In this document: one piece after another, positions 59,401-64,000 of the stretch
How positions within the stretch are numbered: the stretch's first letter is position 1
Layout of the letters: each line of letters starts with the position of its first letter
Assembly: GCF_010183535.1 (NCBI RefSeq)
Contig: NW_026526025.1
Coordinates: forward strand, 248,001-312,000
Direction: 5' to 3'
Source of the DNA: Caenorhabditis remanei
Lineage: Eukaryota; Nematoda; Chromadorea; Rhabditida; Rhabditidae
DNA length: 64,000 nucleotides
Program-made: the position numbers and the translations under genes
Notes under the pieces: generated by a model
The model's input: the letters and a program-made list of their open reading frames with translations, nothing else
What the model was told of the DNA's origin: nothing
The model's database searches: none

Positions 59401-62400
59401 TTTATTGTCTTATCTTTTTATAAGAACTCTAAGGATATCTGCTGATGAGGAACTAAACTCCACGACAGACGGGTCAATTGGTCTATGTTTTATTGTCTTA
59501 TCTTTTTATAAGAACTCTAAGAATATCTGCTGATGAGGAACTAAAACTCCACGACAGACGGGTCAATTGGTCCTATGTTTTATTGTCTTATCTTTTTATA
59601 AGAACTCTAAGTATATCTGCTGATGAGGAACTAAACTCCACGACAGACGGGTCAATTGGCCTATGTTTTATTGTCTTATCTTTTTATAAGAACTCTAAGG
59701 ATATCTGCTGATGAGGAACTAAACTCCACGACAGACGGGTCAATTGGTCCTATGTTTTATTGTCTTATCTTTTTATAAGAACTCTAAGGATATCTGCTGA
59801 TGAGGAACTAAACTCCACGACAGACGGGTCAATTGGCCTATGTTTTATTGTCTTATCTTTTTATAAGAACTCTAATTATATCTGCTGATGAGGAACTAAA
59901 CTCCACGACAGACGGGTCAATTGGCCTATGTTTTATTGTCTTATCTTTTTATAAGAACTCTAAGTATATCTGCTGATGAGGAACTAAACTCCACGACAGA
60001 CGGGTCAATTGGCCTATGTTTATTGTCTTATCTTTTTATAAGAACTCTAAGGATATCTGCTGATGAGGAACTAAACTCCACGACAGACGGGTCAATTGGT
60101 CTATGTTTTATTGTCTTATCTTTTTATAAGAACTCTAAGGATATCTGCTGATGAGGAACTAAACTCCACGACAGACGGGTCAATTGGCCTATGTTTTATT
60201 GTCTTATCTTTTTATAAGAACTCTAAGGATATCTGCTGATGAGGAACTAAACTCCACGACAGACGGGTCAATTGGTCTATGTTTTATTGTCTTATCTTTT
60301 TATAAGAACTCTAAGGATATCTGCTGATGAGGAACTAAACTCCACGACAGACGGGTCAATTGGCCTATGTTTTATTGTCTTATCTTTTTATAAGAACTCT
60401 AAGGATATCTGCTGATGAGGAACTAAACTCCACGACAGACGGGTCAATGGCCTATGTTTTATTGTCTTATCTTTTTATAAGAACTCTAAGGATATCTGCA
60501 GATGAGAAACTAAAACTCCACGACAGACGGGTCAATTGGCCTATGTTTTATTGTCTTATCTTTTTATAAGAACTCTAAGGATATCTGCAGATGAGGAACT
60601 AAACTCCACGACAGACGGGTCAATTGGGCCTATGTTTTATTGTCTTATCTTTTTATAAGAACTCTAAGGATATCTGCTGATGAGGAACTAAACTCCACGA
60701 CAGACGGGACAATTGGCCTATGTTCAATTGTCTTATCTTTTTATAAGAACTCTAAGGATATCTGCTGATGAGGAACTAAACTCCACGACAGACGGGACAA
60801 TTGGCCTATGTTCAATTGTCTTATCTTTTTATAAGAACTCTAAGGATATCTGCTGATGAGGAACTAAACTCCACGACAGACAGGTCAATTGGTCTATGTT
60901 TTATTGTCTTATCTTTTTATAAGAACTCTAAGGATATCTGCAGATGAGAAACTAAAACTCCACGACAGACGGGTCAATTGGCCTATGTTTTATTGTCTTA
61001 TCTTTTTATAAGAACTCTAAGAATATCTGCTGATGAGGAACTAAACTCCACGACAGACGGGTCAATTGGCCTATGTTCAATTGTCTTATCTTTTTATAAG
61101 AACTCTAAGGATATCTGCTGATGAGGAACTAAACTCCACGACAGACGGGTCAATTGGCCTATGTTTTATTGTCTTATCTTTTTATAAGAACTCTAAGGAT
61201 ATCTGCTGATGAGGAACTAAACTCCACGACAGACGGGACAATTGGCCTATGTTCAATTGTCTTATCTTTTTATAAGAACTCTAAGGATATCTGCTGATGA
61301 GGAACTAAACTCCACGACAGACGGGTCAATTGGTCTATGTTTTATTGTCTTATCTTTTTATAAGAACTCTAAGGATATCTGCTGATGAGGAACTAAACTC
61401 CACGACAGACGGGTCAATTGGTCTATGTTTTATTGTCTTATCTTTTTATAAGAACTCTAAGAATTTCTGCTGATGAGGAACTAAACTCCACGACAGACGG
61501 GTCAATTGGTCTATGTTTTATTGTCTTATCTTTTATAAGAACTCTAAGGATATCTGCTGATGAGGAACTAAACTCCACGACAGACGGGTCAATTGGTCTA
61601 TGTTTTATTGTCTTATATTTTTATAAGAACTCTAAGGATATCTGCAAATGAGAAACTAAAACTCCACGACAGACGGGTCAATTGGCCTATGTTTTATTGT
61701 CTTATCTTTTTATAAGAACGCTAAGAATATCTGCAGATGAGGAACTAAAACTCCACGACAGACGGGTCAATTGGCCTATGTTTTATTGTCTTATCTTTTT
61801 ATAAGAACTCTAAGGATATCTGCAAATGAGAAACTAAAACTCCACGACAGACGGGTCAATTGGTCTATGTTTTATTGTCTTATCTTTTTATAAGAACTCT
61901 AAGGATATCTGCAAATGAGAAACTAAAACTCCACGACAGACGGGTCAATTGGTCTATGTTTTATTGTCTTATCTTTTTATAAGAACGCTAAGAATATCTG
62001 CTGATGAGGAACTAAACTCTACGACAGACGGGTCAATTGGTCTATGTTTTATTGTCTTATCTTTTTATAAGAACGCTAAGAATATCTGCAGATGAGGAAC
62101 TAAAACTCCACGACAGACGGGTCAATTGGTCTATGTTTTATTGTCTTATCTTTTTATAAGAACTCTAAGAATATCTGCAAATGAGAAACTAAAACTCCAC
62201 GACAGACGGGTCAATTGGTCTATGTTTTATTGTCTTATCTTTTTATAAGAACTCTAAGGATATCTGCTGATGAGGAACTAAACTCTACGACAGACGGGTC
62301 AATTGGTCTATGTTTTATTGTCTTATCTTTTTATAAGAACTCTAAGGATATCTGCTGATGAGGAACTAAACTCCACGACAGACGGGTCAATTGGCCTATG

Positions 62401-62461
62401 TTTTATTGTCTTATCTTTTTATAAGAACTCTAAGGATATCTGCTGATGAGGAACTAAACTC

Positions 62462-62658
62462 TGTAGAGATGATGTATGATCTCTACGAGCAATTCGTCTC
62501 TCGACGTCACAAAAACGATTGGTTGAAGACCAAGACCAATCCTCTCTCCCTTAATCTAACCGGTTTTCCTTTTTGTCATCATAAACTCCTGTATAAAAGA
62601 GGAGACTCTATTACTGTTATATGTTTAATAAATATTATATACCACTGAACCTTATATT
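62462..62658 (+). repeat. 5' LTR of the second BEL/Pao element (197 bp)
   Basis: Begins TGTAGAGAT with a tip hairpin (GTAGAGAT / ATCTCTAC). TATAAAAG at about 62594 and AATAAA at about 62628 are well placed as TATA box and polyadenylation signal. It ends directly before the primer-binding site. The other LTR is outside the window, so exact limits are inferred. Confidence 0.7.
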
Positions 62659-62675
62659 TGGTGCATCGACCAAAT
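62659..62675 (+). promoter_or_regulatory. Primer-binding site identical to that of the first element
   Basis: TGGTGCATCGACCAAAT, the same 17 bases as at 3621. Here it sits in a perfect 9-bp hairpin (ATATTTGGT / ACCAAATAT) with GCATCG as the loop. Confidence 0.75.
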
Positions 62676-62722
62676 ATTTTTTGGATCTACCTTCTTCTCT
62701 CTCTCTCTCTTCCTACAAAACA

Positions 62723-62813
62723 GGCCAAGACGCCAACAGAAAGGCCAAGACGCCAACAGAAAGGCCCAGACGCCAACAGAAAGGCCCAGACGCCAAGTAG
62801 GCCCAGACGCCAG
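62723..62813 (+). repeat. 20-bp minisatellite in the leader
   Basis: About five units built on GGCCAAGACGCCAACAGAAA, the last two shortened, between the primer-binding site and the gag start. This could be a packaging or translation element, or slippage in reverse transcription. Confidence 0.8.
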
Positions 62814-62860
62814 AAAAAAACGGACAAGAAGTCCACAGACTAGAGTCTAATAAAGTAAAA

Positions 62861-64000
62861 ATGAGTGAACAAGACCTTGATGAAATAATCGACATAGTCA
62901 ACACTGTGACCGATGAGATAACTACAAATCTAAAAAGATCGATTAATGTCAACACCAAACCACTTCCTAGAAAGGAAAGCGCAGAAATTGATGAACTCCA
63001 ATTAGAAGAATACGCACAGAAATTTGCAATGAACCTGCTCAATGAAGAGAGCAACAACACCCAACAATATCAAAAATTTCATGAGATTATGAACGAAAAC
63101 TTAAAGCAACTGTACCAGTTCCCAGCAGACAAAATTATTTCAAAAGTGGCAATTGAAACAATTGAAAGCATCAACAACAAAAAACAAGAAATAGCTGAAC
63201 TAGTGAAAAAGAGTGAAGAAAGATTAAACAAAAGATATGGAGAAACTAATGAACTATTGATTAAAGAAGGGAACACACCTCTCGAACCATACAATTTTAA
63301 CATCGTTCTAAAGAAAATACAAAAACAAAACACGAAAAACGAAGGACAAGCACCAAGAGAAAACTACAAAGTAAATCAAACAAGCACATCACTCAATCTA
63401 TTAGGACCTAAGCATATGGGTCTACCGACATTTCAAGGAGAAATTGAAGAATGGCCAGCCTTTTATATGATTTTTAAAACAATGGTTGTAGACGACAAAA
63501 CTATCCACAATGTAATGAAACATAACATTTTGAGACTTCATCTCCGTGGTCCTCCATTCAACTTGATAAAACCTTTTAAAACAGATGGTACCGAATTCGA
63601 AAATGCATTACAAAGACTTGTAAAAATGTACGACTCAAAAGATAAACAATATGAACACTTATGGAACAAATTGTTGGCAATGCCGCCAAGCAGAGAGACA
63701 CCAGAACATCTAAGAACAACGCATAACGAAATGTATGCAATCATAAATGGATTGAAATCCCATGGAAAAGAAGAAGCAGAAGCGCAAATGTTCCAAGCAG
63801 TAATTCGCAGCAAATTACCAAAAAGAATTCTTACAGAATGTCTTAAAGAAAGCCCAGAAAATACCACAGAACTCCTCGAAGCACTCGACGAAGTAATCAC
63901 CAGAGAAGAACTTGTTTATAGATCCCGTCCGCATGAAAAAGAAGAGAGAACAATCATGTCCGTAAAACACACAACCCAAAAGAATCCGTGCAAATACTGC
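62861..64000 (+). CDS. BEL/Pao gag, 3' end beyond window
   Basis: The frame opens at ATG 62861 (AAAAATG) and runs 380 codons to the window edge without a stop. The first about 185 residues are acidic and helical with coiled-coil character. From LPTFQGEIEEWPAFYMIFKT to about residue 350 it reads as the DUF1759-type capsid part of BEL/Pao gags, including a YDSKDKQYEHLWNKLL segment. The last visible residues, NPCKYC, start a CCHC-type zinc knuckle. The order (capsid part, then knuckle) is the usual one. It may continue as gag-pol. It would package the element's RNA in virus-like particles. Confidence 0.85.
   Translation, partial: MSEQDLDEIIDIVNTVTDEITTNLKRSINVNTKPLPRKESAEIDELQLEEYAQKFAMNLLNEESNNTQQYQKFHEIMNENLKQLYQFPADKIISKVAIETIESINNKKQEIAELVKKSEERLNKRYGETNELLIKEGNTPLEPYNFNIVLKKIQKQNTKNEGQAPRENYKVNQTSTSLNLLGPKHMGLPTFQGEIEEWPAFYMIFKTMVVDDKTIHNVMKHNILRLHLRGPPFNLIKPFKTDGTEFENALQRLVKMYDSKDKQYEHLWNKLLAMPPSRETPEHLRTTHNEMYAIINGLKSHGKEEAEAQMFQAVIRSKLPKRILTECLKESPENTTELLEALDEVITREELVYRSRPHEKEERTIMSVKHTTQKNPCKYC

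Larger units (their letters stand above)
24703..62461 (+). repeat. 88-bp satellite array, ~429 units as assembled
   Basis: A head-to-tail array of one 88-bp unit covers 37.8 kb. Each unit carries AGAACTCTAAGGATATCTGC, GATGAGGAACTAAACTCC, ACGACAGACGGGTCAATTGG and a CTTATCTTTTTATAAG stem. The main variable sites are GGATATC/GAATATC/GAATTTC, CTGCTGATG/CTGCAGATG, GGTCTATG/GGCCTATG, GTTTTATTG/GTTCAATTG/GTTCAAGTG and GGGTC/GGGAC. The left part (to about 35 kb) and the last about 1.8 kb keep the period almost exactly. The interior has many one-base indels. Since 88 is not a multiple of three, the frame rotates, and the 60-120 residue frames in the array are by-products. No gene, spacer or RNA gene interrupts it until an LTR element on the right. 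Confidence 0.97.
62462..64000 (+). mobile_element. Second BEL/Pao element, 5' part, inside the satellite
   Basis: The array stops in mid-unit at 62461 and an LTR begins (TGTAGAGATGATG). LTR, primer-binding site, leader and the start of gag follow in canonical order. The gag frame is open to the window end, so the element may be complete and autonomous; pol would lie to the right. Insertion into the array means more satellite is likely beyond it. Confidence 0.85.

Noticed and set aside
24703..62461. CRISPR-like regular repeat
   Set aside because: There are no variable spacers; the whole 88 bp repeats, and the surroundings are eukaryotic.
29134..62648. Dozens of 60-120 residue frames, many starting MVYVLLSYLFIRTL or MAYVLLSYLFIRTL, on the plus strand of the array
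   Set aside because: They are translations of the 88-bp satellite unit; the frame rotates with the period and depends on single-base indels. The same peptide fragments recur without independent evidence of coding.

Overview
The window reads as nuclear DNA of a nematode, most likely a Caenorhabditis or close rhabditid relative. The evidence is short introns with GTAAGT/TTTTCAG-type junctions, a worm-type CK1-like kinase, a divergent CBP/p300 paralog, a maT-type (DD37D) transposon, BEL/Pao LTR elements and a Maverick/Polinton-type capsid gene. The assignment is inferred from gene content and was not confirmed by a search.

Layout. 1-1100 (minus): three exons of a CK1-like kinase gene that leaves the window at its C-terminus, with a 258-bp TA-flanked MITE in one intron. 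1898-11606 (plus): a CBP/p300-like acetyltransferase gene whose second exon is split by a 6,974-bp gag-only BEL/Pao-type LTR element (2707-9680). That element has two LTRs of 914 bp in which I see no difference and a 5-bp target duplication (CTTGC), and the host reading frame matches up on either side, so the insertion looks young. 11.6-16.5 kb: transposon-rich intergenic DNA holding the 3' end and LTR of a Ty3/gypsy-like element, a 108-bp tandem duplication, a minisatellite, and a complete maT element (14740-16043) whose transposase has one premature TGA.

16.5-20.8 kb: a tightly packed virus-like gene block. It has a Maverick-type major capsid protein (5' truncated), two unknown spliced genes, an innexin-family gene with frame disruptions, and an unknown gene with an acidic tail. 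Gaps between genes are 8-68 bp. I see no DNA polymerase B, integrase, packaging ATPase or protease here, so the block is either a fragment or a stripped derivative. 20.8-24.7 kb: a 2 x 100 bp tandem repeat, a small three-exon gene, hairpins/MITEs and a 1.56-kb foldback element with TA target sites.

24703-62461: an 88-bp satellite array, about 429 units as assembled. Its outer parts are clean. The interior (about 35.2-60.6 kb) carries many one-base indels that sit exactly at positions that vary between units, which points to consensus error in a collapsed repeat rather than biology. From 62462 a second BEL/Pao element begins inside the array. It has a 197-bp LTR, a primer-binding site identical to that of the first element, a minisatellite leader and a gag open to the window end.

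The observations I would follow first are the innexin gene inside the capsid-gene block, the fresh LTR insertion in the CBP/p300-like gene, the unusual domain order of the gag-only element, and the assembly signature in the satellite.
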